From Rhodovulum visakhapatnamense (GTDB lineage Bacteria; Pseudomonadota; Alphaproteobacteria; Rhodobacterales; Rhodobacteraceae), in contig NZ_SOEB01000006.1 in NCBI RefSeq assembly GCF_004365965.1, forward strand, positions 1 to 64,000: a stretch of 64,000 bases of DNA, in the 5' to 3' direction. A program made the position numbers and the translations under genes. Position 1 is the first letter of the stretch; each line of letters begins with the position of its first letter. Positions 1-10,718 of this stretch are shown piece by piece. The notes under the pieces were generated by a model that saw only the letters and a program-made list of their open reading frames with translations, did not search any database and had not been told where the DNA came from.

Positions 1-879
<879 letters not shown>

Positions 880-992
880 GGGCGCGTGCGAGCGCCCCGC
901 GTTCCCCGCGCGACATTTCTCGATGCACTCCGGTCGCCCGCAACGGGAGGTGGGCGGCCGGTTCCCTCTAACCGACATAAGGGAGGACCCCA

Positions 993-1244
<252 letters not shown>

Positions 1245-1259
1245 GGGAGCCCGGACCAG

Positions 1260-3077
1260 ATGGATCAGTTTACCCTCAACCTCGTTTTCGTCGGCATCAC
1301 CTTCGCCATCTATGTCGGGATCGCGATCTGGGCCCGGGCGGGCTCGACCGCGGAATTCTATGCCGCGGGCCGGGGCGTTCACCCGGTTCTGAACGGGATG
1401 GCGACCGGCGCCGACTGGATGTCGGCGGCCTCGTTCATCTCGATGGCCGGGATCATCGCGCTGGCGCCCGCGGGCGGCTACACCCAGTCGGCCTTCCTGA
1501 TGGGCTGGACCGGCGGCTATGTGCTGCTGGCGCTGCTGCTGGCCCCCTATCTGCGCAAGTTCGGCAAGTTCACCGTGCCGGAATTCATTGGCGACCGCTT
1601 CTATTCGGGCGGCGCGCGGCTTCTGGCGGTGATCTGCCTGATCGTGATCTCGATCACCTATGTGATCGGGCAGATGCGCGGCGTCGGCGTGACCTTCGGG
1701 CGCTTCCTCGAGGTCTCGACCGATACCGGGCTTTACATCGGCGCGGCCATCGTCTTCGCCTATGCCGTGTTCGGCGGCATGAAGGGCATCACCTACACGC
1801 AGGTGGCGCAATATGTGGTGCTGATCATCGCCTACACCATCCCGGCGATCTTCATCTCGCTGGCGCTGACCGGGTCGTTCCTGCCCCAGCTCGGGCTGAT
1901 CGGCGACTATGCGCCGGGCGGCGGCGACCAGACCTTCCTTGCCAAGCTTGATCAGGTGGTCACGGAACTGGGCTTTACCGCCTATACCGCCGACACGCCG
2001 AACATGCTGAACATGTTCCTCTTCACCATGTCGCTGATGATCGGCACGGCGGGTCTGCCGCATGTCATCATCCGCTTCTTCACCGTGCCGAAAGTGGCCG
2101 ACGCGCGCACCTCGGCGGGCTGGGCACTGGTCTTCATCGCCCTGCTTTACACCGTGGCCCCGGCCGTGGGGTCGATGGCGCGGCTGAACCTGACGACCAC
2201 CATGTGGCCGAATGCGGTCGCGGGCAATGCGCTTGACGGCGACGCGATCAGCCTCGAGGCGATCCAGACCGACCCCAAGCTGAACTGGGTGAAGACCTGG
2301 GAACAGACCGGGCTTCTGGTCATGCAGGATCTGAACGGCGACGGCCTGATCCAGTACTACAACGACAAGAACCCCGAGATGCAGGCGCTGGCGGCCGAAC
2401 GCGGCTGGCAGGGCAACGAGGTCACCAAGATCGACAACGACATCATGGTGCTGGCCAACCCCGAAATCGCGGCGCTGCCCTCCTGGGTGATCGCGCTGGT
2501 GGCGGCGGGGGCGCTGGCGGCGGCGCTGTCGACGGCGGCGGGTCTGCTGCTGGCGATCTCGTCGGCGATCTCGCATGACCTCATCAAGGGCTCGATCAAC
2601 CCGAACATCTCGGAGAAGGGCGAGCTTCTGGCCGCGCGGATCTCGATGACCGGTGCGATCCTGATCGCGACCTGGCTTGGCCTCAACCCGCCCGGCTTTG
2701 CCGCGCAGGTGGTGGCGCTGGCCTTCGGGCTGGCGGCGGCGACGATCTTCCCGGCGCTGATGATGGGGATCTTCTCCAAGCGCGTGAACAAGGAAGGCGC
2801 CATCGCGGGGATGCTGGTCGGTCTGATCTTCACCGCCGTCTACATCTTCCTCTACAAGGGCTGGTTCTTCATCCCCGGCACCGCCACCTTCGAGGACGTT
2901 CCGGCCAACTACCTGTTCGGCATCTCGCCGCTGTCGATCGGCACGGTTGGCGCTGTCCTGAACTTCGCGGTCGCCTTCGGGGTCTCGGCCGTGACCCGGA
3001 CACCGCCGCGCGAAGTGGTGGAACTGGTCGAAAGCATCCGCGTCCCGCGCGGGGCCGGTGCCGCGACCGGCCACTGA
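1260..3077 (+). CDS. Sodium/solute symporter large subunit, acetate-permease-like
   Basis: SSS-family inner-membrane symporter of 605 residues, probably carrying acetate or another short organic acid with sodium. The N-terminus has the family pattern (AGRGVHPVLNGMATGADWMSAAS, shown here only as its position, about residues 37-59), followed by many hydrophobic helices, about 13 in all. A hydrophilic insertion of roughly 70 residues (about 325-400) interrupts the helices and carries DLNGDGLIQYY, an EF-hand-like calcium-loop pattern. This arrangement, with DUF4212 upstream, matches the VC_2705 subfamily rather than classic ActP, so I leave the symbol empty. A hairpin terminator follows 13 bp after the stop. 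Substrate is inferred from the neighbouring acs. Confidence 0.88.
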   Translation: MDQFTLNLVFVGITFAIYVGIAIWARAGSTAEFYAAGRGVHPVLNGMATGADWMSAASFISMAGIIALAPAGGYTQSAFLMGWTGGYVLLALLLAPYLRKFGKFTVPEFIGDRFYSGGARLLAVICLIVISITYVIGQMRGVGVTFGRFLEVSTDTGLYIGAAIVFAYAVFGGMKGITYTQVAQYVVLIIAYTIPAIFISLALTGSFLPQLGLIGDYAPGGGDQTFLAKLDQVVTELGFTAYTADTPNMLNMFLFTMSLMIGTAGLPHVIIRFFTVPKVADARTSAGWALVFIALLYTVAPAVGSMARLNLTTTMWPNAVAGNALDGDAISLEAIQTDPKLNWVKTWEQTGLLVMQDLNGDGLIQYYNDKNPEMQALAAERGWQGNEVTKIDNDIMVLANPEIAALPSWVIALVAAGALAAALSTAAGLLLAISSAISHDLIKGSINPNISEKGELLAARISMTGAILIATWLGLNPPGFAAQVVALAFGLAAATIFPALMMGIFSKRVNKEGAIAGMLVGLIFTAVYIFLYKGWFFIPGTATFEDVPANYLFGISPLSIGTVGAVLNFAVAFGVSAVTRTPPREVVELVESIRVPRGAGAATGH

Positions 3078-3089
3078 CGAAACAGGGAA

Positions 3090-3114
3090 GGGGGCGGAGT
3101 TCCGCCCCCTTTTT
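3090..3114 (+). terminator. Intrinsic terminator after the symporter
   Basis: An 8-9 bp GC stem (GGGGGCGG / CCGCCCCC) with an AGTT loop is followed directly by five T. It sits just past the symporter stop codon, so acs-DUF4212-symporter transcription probably ends here and the CBS-domain gene is transcribed separately. Confidence 0.85.
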
Positions 3115-3199
3115 CCGGTTCCTGCCGCGCCATGTATTGACGGCGCGCGTTTCCTTTTAGGTAGTTGAACGATCCCGCTGCCGGCGCAGGAGCAGAGCC

Positions 3200-5038
3200 A
3201 TGTCCCAGACCGATGCCGATATCCTGGCCAGCCTGACCCGTTACGCTCCCTTCGACATGGTGCCCGCGGCCGCGCTTGAGGCCCTTGGGCCCAGCCTGAC
3301 CCGGATCGTCGCCGAGACAGGGCAGACTCTGTCCTACGAGGGCGAGCGGCTCGAGGCGCTTCTGGTGATCGAAAGCGGCAGCGTCGAGATCGAGACCGAC
3401 GGATCGGGCCCGGTCGCGCTGCGCGGCCCCGGCGACGTGATCGGCGAGCGCGGGCTGTTGCGGCTGGGGCGGGCGACGCTGACCGCGCGGGTGGCCGAGG
3501 ATGCGGTGCTGATCCGCCTGCCGAAAGAGCGGTTCTACGACCTCATCGACGATGTCCCGGCCTTTGCCGCCTGGTTCCAGCGCGCGTCCCCGGCGCGGCC
3601 CGCCGACAGCGGCGCCGATGCGGCCGGGCTGACCGCGCTGAAAGTGTCCGACCTGATGACCCGCACCCCGGTGACCTGCCCGGTCGGGGCCGAGGTGCGC
3701 GACGTGGCGCGGCTGATGCGCGCCAAGGGGATCTCGTCGGTGATCCTGATGGAGGGCGAGACGCCCGCGGGCATCGTCACGGTGCGCGATCTGGCCAACA
3801 AGGTGCTGGCCGAGGGGCTGGACGGCACCACGCCGGTCGCCCGGGTGATGACCTCGGATCTCATCACCATCGCGCCCGATGCGCTGGGGCTGGATGCGCT
3901 GATGCGGTTGGCCGATCACAATATCAGCCATCTGCCCGTGGCCGAGGGCGGGCGCATCGTCGGGCTGATCGGGCGCACCGATCTGTTCCGCCAGCAGGCG
4001 GCGACCGCCAGCCACATGATCGCCGATATCGTCGATGCGGGCAGCGCCGCCGAGATGGCCCGCGTCGTGGCACAGGTGCCAAGCCTTCTGGCGCAGCTTG
4101 TCAGCGCCGGGGCCGGGGCCAGCGCCATCACCCGGCGGATCACCGACATCACCGATGCCATCACGCGGCGCCTGCTGGTGCTGGCCGAGGCCGAGCTGGG
4201 CCCGCCGCCCGTGCCCTATCTGTGGCTTGCCTGCGGCAGTCAGGGTCGGCGCGAGCAGACCGGGCAAAGCGATCAGGACAATTGCCTGATCCTCGACGAC
4301 GCCTTCGAGCCCGGGCAGGATGCCTATTTCCTCGCGCTGGCGGCCTTCGTCTCGGACGGGCTGCATGCCTGCGGCTTCGTCTATTGCCCGGGCGACATGA
4401 TGGCGACCAATCCGCGCTGGCGTCAGCCGCGCCGGGTCTGGCGCGACTATTTTGCGGGCTGGATCGCCCAGCCCGACAATCAGGCGCAGATGCTGGCCTC
4501 GGTGATGTTCGATCTCAGGCCGATCCATGGCGACACCGCGCTGTTTCGCGACCTGCAGGCCGAGACCCTGGCGATGGCCCGCAGGAACTCGATTTTCGTG
4601 GCGCATATGGTGTCGAACTCGCTGAAGCACACGCCGCCGCTGGGGCTTCTGCGCGGCTTTGCCCTGATCCGGTCGGGCGAGCACAAGGACACGGTCGATC
4701 TGAAGCATTCGGGCGTCGTGCCGGTGGTCGATCTGGGCCGGGTCTATGCGCTGCGGGGCGAGTTGCAGGCGGTCAACACCCGCGAGCGGCTGGAGGCGGC
4801 GCGCGAGGCGGGCGTGATCTCGAAGGCGGGGGCGCATGACCTGATCGACGCCTATGACTTCATCGCCGAGACCCGGCTGCGCCATCAGGCGGCGCAGATC
4901 CGGGCGGGCGCGCGGCCCGACAATTTCATGCCGCCCGCGCAGCTCTCCGAACTGGAACGCAACCACCTGCGCGACGCGTTCATGGTGATCAAGACAATGC
5001 AGTCCTCGGCCGGGCAGGGCCGGGGCGTGATGGGGTAG
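3200..5038 (+). CDS. Cyclic-nucleotide-binding/CBS/nucleotidyltransferase-like regulator (DUF294)
   Basis: Predicted cytoplasmic signalling protein of 612 residues. Order of domains: a cNMP-binding beta-barrel (about residues 12-125, with GSVEIE and GPGDVIGE), two CBS motifs (about 148-265, with SDLMTRTPVTCPVGAEV and RVMTSDLITIAPDALGL), then a GlnD-like nucleotidyltransferase fold. The last carries GSQGRREQTGQSDQDN near residue 346, the GS-x-GR-x-E and SD-x-D metal-binding pattern, so catalytic residues look intact. A DUF294 C-terminal helical domain ends the protein. Proteins of this type are often near acetate or amino-acid permease genes, but their reaction is not firmly known. The ATG at 3200 has a GGAG site. 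The next gene starts 3 bp after the stop. Confidence 0.87.
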   Translation: MSQTDADILASLTRYAPFDMVPAAALEALGPSLTRIVAETGQTLSYEGERLEALLVIESGSVEIETDGSGPVALRGPGDVIGERGLLRLGRATLTARVAEDAVLIRLPKERFYDLIDDVPAFAAWFQRASPARPADSGADAAGLTALKVSDLMTRTPVTCPVGAEVRDVARLMRAKGISSVILMEGETPAGIVTVRDLANKVLAEGLDGTTPVARVMTSDLITIAPDALGLDALMRLADHNISHLPVAEGGRIVGLIGRTDLFRQQAATASHMIADIVDAGSAAEMARVVAQVPSLLAQLVSAGAGASAITRRITDITDAITRRLLVLAEAELGPPPVPYLWLACGSQGRREQTGQSDQDNCLILDDAFEPGQDAYFLALAAFVSDGLHACGFVYCPGDMMATNPRWRQPRRVWRDYFAGWIAQPDNQAQMLASVMFDLRPIHGDTALFRDLQAETLAMARRNSIFVAHMVSNSLKHTPPLGLLRGFALIRSGEHKDTVDLKHSGVVPVVDLGRVYALRGELQAVNTRERLEAAREAGVISKAGAHDLIDAYDFIAETRLRHQAAQIRAGARPDNFMPPAQLSELERNHLRDAFMVIKTMQSSAGQGRGVMG

Positions 5039-5041
5039 GCC

Positions 5042-5554
5042 ATGTATATCGAACTGATCGCGATCATCGTTGCCGGGATCGGCACGGGCGGGCTGGTGCT
5101 GGTGGTGAACCGGCTGAGCGGCCGCCGCCTGCCGCGCTTTGCGGTGCCGCTGGCGGCGGCCGTCGCGATGCTGGCCTATGCGCTCTGGTCGGAATACACG
5201 TGGGGCGCGCGCACCGTGGCCAGCCTGCCGGAAGGCGTGGTCGAGGTGACCCGGGTAGACGAGGCCATCGCCTGGAAGCCCTGGACGCTGGTCGCCCCGG
5301 TCACCACGCGGCTGATGGCGGCCAATCTGATCGGCGCGCAGACCCGCCCCGATGCCCCCGAGGTCCGGCTGGTCGAGCTTTACCTGCTGGCGCGCTGGCA
5401 CGCGGCGCGCACGGTCACGGTGCTGATCGATTGCGCCGCGCCCGCCCGGGCCGAGGCCACCGACGCCGCCCTGACCGACCCGGCCGTGGCCGACTGGCAG
5501 CCGCTGGCGCCGGGCGATCCGCTGGTCCGGGCGATCTGCGTGCCGCAGGACTGA
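5042..5554 (+). CDS. Small inner-membrane protein of unknown function
   Basis: A 170-residue protein I do not recognise by family. Two hydrophobic segments lie at the N-terminus (about residues 4-22 and 36-52), followed by a soluble domain of some 115 residues containing one Cys pair region (DCAAP and the C-terminal ICVPQD). It begins 3 bp after the CBS-domain gene and ends 12 bp before the receiver gene, so it is almost surely in the same operon. That conserved position suggests it works with the signalling proteins around it, but no reaction can be assigned. Confidence 0.75.
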   Translation: MYIELIAIIVAGIGTGGLVLVVNRLSGRRLPRFAVPLAAAVAMLAYALWSEYTWGARTVASLPEGVVEVTRVDEAIAWKPWTLVAPVTTRLMAANLIGAQTRPDAPEVRLVELYLLARWHAARTVTVLIDCAAPARAEATDAALTDPAVADWQPLAPGDPLVRAICVPQD

Positions 5555-5566
5555 GGAGCGGCAGGC

Positions 5567-5950
5567 ATGGGCGAGAAGTCGGTTCTGCTGGTCGAGGACG
5601 AGGACGGCATCGCGCTGGCGCTGGAATTCCTGATTGCGCGCCAGGGCTACGACACAAGGCGGGTGAGCGACGGCAATGCCGCACTCCGGGCCATGGAGGA
5701 GGACCGGCCCGATCTGGTGGTGCTTGACGTGATGTTGCCCGAACGCTCGGGCTACGAGATCTGCCAGATCATGCGGCAGGACGAGGACCTCAGGAATGTT
5801 AAGGTCCTCATGATGACAGCGCGCGGTGGAGAGGTCGAGCGGCGCAAGGGTCTGGCACTGGGCGCGGATGCGTTCCTGACAAAACCCTTTGCGACCGCGG
5901 ATCTGACGGCCCAGATCCGTGCGCTGCTGGGGGGAGACATGGATGCATGA
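5567..5950 (+). CDS. Single-domain response regulator
   Basis: CheY-like receiver of 127 residues without an output domain. The acidic pair is E10-D11, the phospho-acceptor is D54 (LVVLDVMLP), the switch Thr is T84 (MMTARGG) and the conserved Lys is K106 (FLTKPF). All key residues are present, so it should be phosphorylatable. Its last codons overlap the start of the next gene by 8 bp, which indicates translational coupling to the sensor/exonuclease fusion. The partner kinase is not obvious because that neighbour lacks a normal phospho-accepting His. It could instead act through protein contact with the CBS-domain protein or the fusion. Confidence 0.9.
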   Translation: MGEKSVLLVEDEDGIALALEFLIARQGYDTRRVSDGNAALRAMEEDRPDLVVLDVMLPERSGYEICQIMRQDEDLRNVKVLMMTARGGEVERRKGLALGADAFLTKPFATADLTAQIRALLGGDMDA

Positions 5951-8000
5951 GCGGCTAGGGCTGAGAGTTCGATTCGCGCTGTTCTTCGGGGCGCTGGCAT
6001 TGGGCGGCACGGTGCTTCTGGGGCTGGGCCTTTGGTTCGGCCATGCCCGGGCGGGCGGGCCGGCCGACGGCTATGTCATCGCGGGCGTGCTGGCGGGGTG
6101 CGGGTTGCTGGGGCTCGCGGCCTGGGTGGGGCTCTTGTTCGATTCGAACGTTGCCCGGCCGATCCAGGCGCTGGCGGCCGATCTGCAGACCCGGGCCCGC
6201 GTCGACATCGCCGCCGATATCGACGAGGCGCCCGCGCGCTATCTGGGGGCGCTGGCCCCTGCCGCCAATGCGATCCACGATGCGCTGGCCGCGACGCGCG
6301 AGGCGCAGGCCCGGGCGATCGCCGACCGCACCGCCGCGCTGAACCGCGAGAAGGCGATGTTCGAGGCGCTGTTGCGCGATCTGGCCGAAGGGGTGGTGGT
6401 GGCCACGCTCGATCACCGGATCATGCTGTACAACCGCGCGGCGCTTGGGCTTCTGGGCGATCTGGGGCTCGACCGGCCGCTGACCGCCTTTCTCAGGTCC
6501 GAACCGCTGACCCACGCGCTCGACCGGATGGGCGCACGGGCGGCCCGGGGCGAGGCCGAGGCCGAACGCTTTCTGGCCGCCACCGACAGCGGCGACCGTT
6601 TCCTGATGGCGCGCGTCAGCCCCGTCGCGGTCGAGGGGCAGCGCGTGGGCTATGTGCTGATCTTCCACGATGCGACCGAGGATCTCGAGGCGCATGCCGA
6701 GCTTGACCACCTGTTCAACACCATGCTCGAGGCAGTGCGGCGGCCGACCGCGGCCATCGGGGCGCTGTTCGACGCCATCGAGTCCGATCCCGACATGGCG
6801 GGGGCAATGCGGTCGACCTTCTTTGCCCAGCTGCGCAGCGAACAGGCGATGCTGGTCGACCGCATGAACCAGGTGGCCGACCGCTATGGCGTCGCCACCA
6901 CCCGGCGCTGGCCGATGCCCGCCGTCGCCTCGGACGACATCTTCGATGCGCTGACCGCGCGCCTGCCCGAGGATCTGCGCTTCGAGGGCGGGCGCCAGTT
7001 CATCCGCTGCGACGGCTTCGCCATTTCCGAACTTCTGGGCCGGGTGATCGAGGGGCTGCGGGCGGACGGCCAGCGCGGCGGTTTCGTGCTGCGCGCCGTG
7101 CCCGAGGGCCGCGAGGTCTGTCTGGAGCTGCACTGGACGGGCGCGCCGGTCAGCGACGGGCAGATCGACCGCTGGCTCGCGGCGCCGCTTTCGGCGGGCT
7201 ATGGCGAATATCTCGGCCGCGATGCGCTGGAAGGCCATGGCACCGAGCTTTGGGCCGAGCCGACCGAGACCGGGCACCGGCTGGTCCTGCCGCTGGTGGC
7301 TGCGGCGGCGCCGGTGCTGACGCCCGCCGATCCGCGGCCGGAATTCTATGACTTCTCGCTGCCGCGCGCGGCGGCCGGGACGCTGGCCGACCGCCCGCTG
7401 GCCGGGCTCGGCTACGTGGTCTTCGACACAGAGACCACCGGGCTTGCTCCGCGGCAGGGCGACGAGATCGTGCAGATCGCCGGGCTGCGCATCGTGAACG
7501 GGCGCATCCTGCGCGGCGAGGTCTTCAACACCCTGGTCAATCCGGGGCGGCACATTCCGGCCTCGTCGACCGCGGTCCACGGCATCGACGACGCCATGGT
7601 GCGCGGTGTGCCCGACATCGTGTCGGTCGGGCGGCGATTTCACGCCTTCTGCGAGGGCTCGGTGCTGGTCGCCCATAACGCGGCCTTCGACATGGCCTTC
7701 CTGAAGATGAAGGAAGACCGGCTGGGGCTTTGCTTCGATCATCCGGTGCTCTGCACCGTGCTGCTGTCGGCCGCGCTTTATCCCCATGCCGAGGATCACA
7801 CGCTGGATGCGCTGGCCTGCCGCTTCGGGGTGCGGCTCGACCCCGAGCACCGGCACACGGCGCTGGGCGATGCGCAGGCCACCGCCGAGGTCTTCCGCCA
7901 CATGCTGGACGAGCTGCAGGCCGTCGGGGTCCGCACGCTGGGCGAAGCGATGGCGCGGGCCAACGAGATGCACGGCATCCGCCGCGCCCAGACCTACTGA
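5943..8000 (+). CDS. Membrane sensor-kinase-like protein fused to DnaQ-type 3'-5' exonuclease
   Basis: A 685-residue fusion. Two N-terminal membrane segments (about residues 9-29 and 41-62) are followed by a HAMP-like/coiled linker, a PAS-like region (about 145-250) and a stretch like a HisKA domain in which LEAVRRPTAAIGAL stands where H-E-x-R-T-P is usual, so the phospho-acceptor His is missing. A HATPase-like region (about 345-455) also lacks clear ATP-binding boxes. The C-terminal part is a DEDDh exonuclease: ExoI FDTETTGL (about 494), ExoII VAHNAAFDMAF (about 576) and ExoIII HTALGDAQATAEVF (about 640), all catalytic residues present. The ATG at 5943 follows GGGGGAG. It ends in a 7 bp overlap with a convergent gene. 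Confidence 0.85.
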   Translation: MHERLGLRVRFALFFGALALGGTVLLGLGLWFGHARAGGPADGYVIAGVLAGCGLLGLAAWVGLLFDSNVARPIQALAADLQTRARVDIAADIDEAPARYLGALAPAANAIHDALAATREAQARAIADRTAALNREKAMFEALLRDLAEGVVVATLDHRIMLYNRAALGLLGDLGLDRPLTAFLRSEPLTHALDRMGARAARGEAEAERFLAATDSGDRFLMARVSPVAVEGQRVGYVLIFHDATEDLEAHAELDHLFNTMLEAVRRPTAAIGALFDAIESDPDMAGAMRSTFFAQLRSEQAMLVDRMNQVADRYGVATTRRWPMPAVASDDIFDALTARLPEDLRFEGGRQFIRCDGFAISELLGRVIEGLRADGQRGGFVLRAVPEGREVCLELHWTGAPVSDGQIDRWLAAPLSAGYGEYLGRDALEGHGTELWAEPTETGHRLVLPLVAAAAPVLTPADPRPEFYDFSLPRAAAGTLADRPLAGLGYVVFDTETTGLAPRQGDEIVQIAGLRIVNGRILRGEVFNTLVNPGRHIPASSTAVHGIDDAMVRGVPDIVSVGRRFHAFCEGSVLVAHNAAFDMAFLKMKEDRLGLCFDHPVLCTVLLSAALYPHAEDHTLDALACRFGVRLDPEHRHTALGDAQATAEVFRHMLDELQAVGVRTLGEAMARANEMHGIRRAQTY

Positions 8001-9238
8001 CCGGATCCGACCGGGCCGCCGATCACCGCGCGGAAGAACGCCTCGCGTTTCGGGTAAAGATCGCCTTGGGCGTAATGCGCGACGGCATGGGCGCGGGCAC
8101 GCGCGCCCAGGGTGCGGGCGGCGGCGCGGTCGGCCAGAAGGGCCGCGATGCCCGATGCGATCTCGCCGGGGGTCTGGAATTCGACGAAACGGGCGGCGTC
8201 GGGCGGCACCACCTCGCGCACCGGGGCGGTATCCGAGACGACCATCGGGCAGGCCGCCGCCATCGCGTCGAGCAACGACCAGGACAGGACGAAGGGCCGG
8301 GTCAGGTAGACATGCGCGTCGGACCGGCGCAGCAGCGCCCGATAGCGGCCCGCGGGCAGCCGTCCGGTGAAATGCAGCCGCGTCATGTCGAAGCCGTGCG
8401 CGGCCAGGGCGCGCGCCTTCCAGCTTTCGCCCTCTGGCAGGCGGCCGCCGTAATGCACCGAGTCCTCGCCCGCGACGACCGCGTGCACCGTTTCGTCCTC
8501 GGCCTGAAGCCGGGCCAGATCGGCCATGAATTCGGGAAAGCCGCGCATCGGCTCCATGCCGCGCGTGGCATAGGTGACAAGCGGCGCCGTGTCGGGCAGG
8601 CCCTCCAGCGTGAAGGGCGGCTCGCCCGGCGGTGGGCGGACCAGCGCGTCGATGTCGACGCCGTCATGGATCACGGTCGTCCGCGCCTGCAGCCAGTCGG
8701 GCAGCTGGTCGCGCTGGAAGGTGGTCGGCACCAGGATCGCGTCGGCCGCCTGCAGGTCCAGCAGGAAGGGCAGGTTGCGGCAAAGCGTGGCGGCATGGCG
8801 GTCCTCGGCCGAGTCGGTGCTTTCGGACTCCATGTCGACGGGCGGGTAATTGTACCACCATTCGAGATAGGGCACGAATCGCGCCTTGGGCCAGACGACC
8901 CGGGCGAAGCTGCCCGAGCCCCAGCCGGAATGGGCCACCACCAGATCGGGCGCGAAGCCCTGCTGGCGCAGCGCGATCGCGGCCCGGGCCAGACCCTGTC
9001 CGTTCAGCACCGCACGTTCGGTGCCGCGCAGGTAGCGGTGGGTGGCCTTGTCCACGTCGCGGTGGCGGCCATAGCCCAGCACCCGCAGCCCGCTTGCGGC
9101 GATCCGGGTCACGCGGTCCCGGGGGAACCCATCGGCGGCGGTGGCGAAGACCACGTCCCAGCCGCGCGCGACCAGATAGCCGGCGATGCCGCCGAACTGG
9201 GCCGGAAAGTTCTCATGCACGAAAAGGATGGATGGCAT
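7994..9238 (-). CDS. Glycosyltransferase, family 4 type
   Basis: A 414-residue GT-B-fold glycosyltransferase, probably using a nucleotide sugar to build a cell-surface polysaccharide or glycolipid. The N-terminus (MPSILFVHENFPAQFGG) has the usual first Rossmann strand and glycine loop. The C-terminal half contains the acceptor/donor region with DAHVYLTRPFVLSWSLLDAMA and MVVSDTAPVREVV, comparable to the E-x7-E segment of GT4 enzymes, although the first Glu is replaced. No membrane segment or signal peptide is seen. It stands alone on the minus strand and its stop overlaps the stop of the exonuclease fusion by 7 bp. The exact sugar and product cannot be told from sequence. Confidence 0.82.
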   Translation of the reverse strand: MPSILFVHENFPAQFGGIAGYLVARGWDVVFATAADGFPRDRVTRIAASGLRVLGYGRHRDVDKATHRYLRGTERAVLNGQGLARAAIALRQQGFAPDLVVAHSGWGSGSFARVVWPKARFVPYLEWWYNYPPVDMESESTDSAEDRHAATLCRNLPFLLDLQAADAILVPTTFQRDQLPDWLQARTTVIHDGVDIDALVRPPPGEPPFTLEGLPDTAPLVTYATRGMEPMRGFPEFMADLARLQAEDETVHAVVAGEDSVHYGGRLPEGESWKARALAAHGFDMTRLHFTGRLPAGRYRALLRRSDAHVYLTRPFVLSWSLLDAMAAACPMVVSDTAPVREVVPPDAARFVEFQTPGEIASGIAALLADRAAARTLGARARAHAVAHYAQGDLYPKREAFFRAVIGGPVGSGQ

Positions 9239-9400
9239 CGGCCCAAGCCTGCGTCAGTGTCGGGCCGAAGTCTAGGGCGGACGAGGTTAACCGAACCTTA
9301 GGGCAGGTCTTCGGACAGACCCGCCTGCAGGGCGCAGGTGACAAGCGCGGGTTGCGCTGGCAAGATCCGCGCCGCGATGCGTCTCGGCTCCGAGGACAGT

Positions 9401-10693
9401 ATGGATCACCGCAGGGAAATCGACCGGCTTTACGCGCTTGAATTCGGACGTCCCCAGGAACTTCTGCTGCGGGGGCTGGGCGTGGCGGTGGGCGGCGCCG
9501 TTCTGCAGGAGGCCGCGGGATGGGCGGCGGTGCTGATCTGGATGGCGGGCTATGGCCTGGCCAATCTGGCCTATCTTGCCTTTTTGCGGAGCCGGGGCCG
9601 GATCTGCACGGCGCACGACACGCGGATTGCCGGCGGGCTGTTCCTGGCGGCGCTGGTGTCCTTTTTGTGGCTTCCGGCCACGCTTGGGACCGAGGACGAG
9701 GCGGCGGTCCGGATCACCGCGCTTTCCATGCTGGGCTGCGCGATGGTGTTCCTGATCCGGCGCGGCGACAGCCAGCGCTGGCTGGTCCTGGCCGAGACGG
9801 CGGTCATCGGGCTGGCGCTGATGGTGCTGGTCGCGATGGTGCTGCCGCGGATCGACTCGATGGCGGTGCGTGGGGCGGCCACCGGCTCGGGGTTGGCGAT
9901 GCTGGGCTATTTCGCCCATGCGATCTGGGCCGGACGCCGCCTGAGACTGGCCGCCGAGGCCGCTGCCTACGGGTCGCTGCAGGCTCAGAAGATGCAGGCG
10001 ATGGGCGAACTGGCCGGTGGCATCGCGCATGATTTCAACAATATGCTGATGGCGCTGCAGGCCAATCTGGATTTCTACCGCGACAGTTCCGACCCGACCG
10101 ACCGCGACCGCTGTATCGCCGAGGCCGCGGCGGCGGCCGACCGGGCCGCGGCGCTGGCCCGCCGTCTTCTGGCCTTTGCGCAGCGCGCGGAACCGGCCGG
10201 CCGCGACCGGGTCGATCTGTGCCTGGCGCTGGAAGAGGTCCGGTCGCTGGTGCGGCCGCTGATCCCGCCCACGATCCGGATGCGGATCGCGCCGCCCGAG
10301 GCGCCTGTATTGGTCGAGGTCGCGCAGGACCAGCTGGTGGCGGCGCTGATCAACCTGCTGCTGAACGCGCGCGATGCGCTGCGGCTGGGAGGCGGGCTGG
10401 CGCTGGAAACCCGTCCGGTGCGCCTGACCGCGCCGCGTCCGATGCTGGACGGCTCGCGGCTGCCGCGTGGCGCCTATGCGGAAATCTCGATCACCGATAC
10501 CGGCAGCGGCATCCCCGACGAGATCCTGAGCCGGGTGACCGAGCCGTTCTTCACCACCAAACCTGCGGGCGAGGGAACGGGGCTGGGCCTTGCGATGGTG
10601 CAGGGCTTCACCCGGAGCGCGCAGGGCGGCCTCGACATCGCCAGCTCTCGGGCGGGGACGCGGGTGTCGCTTTACCTGCCGCTGGCGGCCTGA
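9401..10693 (+). CDS. Membrane-bound sensor histidine kinase
   Basis: A 430-residue sensor kinase with five or six hydrophobic segments in the first 190 residues and almost no periplasmic domain, so it probably senses a membrane or intracellular signal. The H-box is [17 protein letters not shown] (His near residue 212), as in HDFNN-type hybrid-like kinases. The ATPase boxes are LLNARDAL (N), [12 protein letters not shown] (G1) and [17 protein letters not shown] (F/G2). I chose ATG 9401 because GAGGA lies just upstream; an ATG at 9377 is also possible. There is no response regulator gene in its operon; the nearest receiver gene is convergent, ending 26 bp away. Confidence 0.87.
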   Translation: MDHRREIDRLYALEFGRPQELLLRGLGVAVGGAVLQEAAGWAAVLIWMAGYGLANLAYLAFLRSRGRICTAHDTRIAGGLFLAALVSFLWLPATLGTEDEAAVRITALSMLGCAMVFLIRRGDSQRWLVLAETAVIGLALMVLVAMVLPRIDSMAVRGAATGSGLAMLGYFAHAIWAGRRLRLAAEAAAYGSLQAQKMQAMGELAGGIAHDFNNMLMALQANLDFYRDSSDPTDRDRCIAEAAAAADRAAALARRLLAFAQRAEPAGRDRVDLCLALEEVRSLVRPLIPPTIRMRIAPPEAPVLVEVAQDQLVAALINLLLNARDALRLGGGLALETRPVRLTAPRPMLDGSRLPRGAYAEISITDTGSGIPDEILSRVTEPFFTTKPAGEGTGLGLAMVQGFTRSAQGGLDIASSRAGTRVSLYLPLAA

Positions 10694-10718
10694 CCCATAC
10701 CCCGGTCGGGCGTTGCGG

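Noticed and set aside
2909-6010. 1033-codon open frame on the minus strand
   Set aside because: Antisense to the CBS-domain, small membrane and receiver genes, which have clear motifs.
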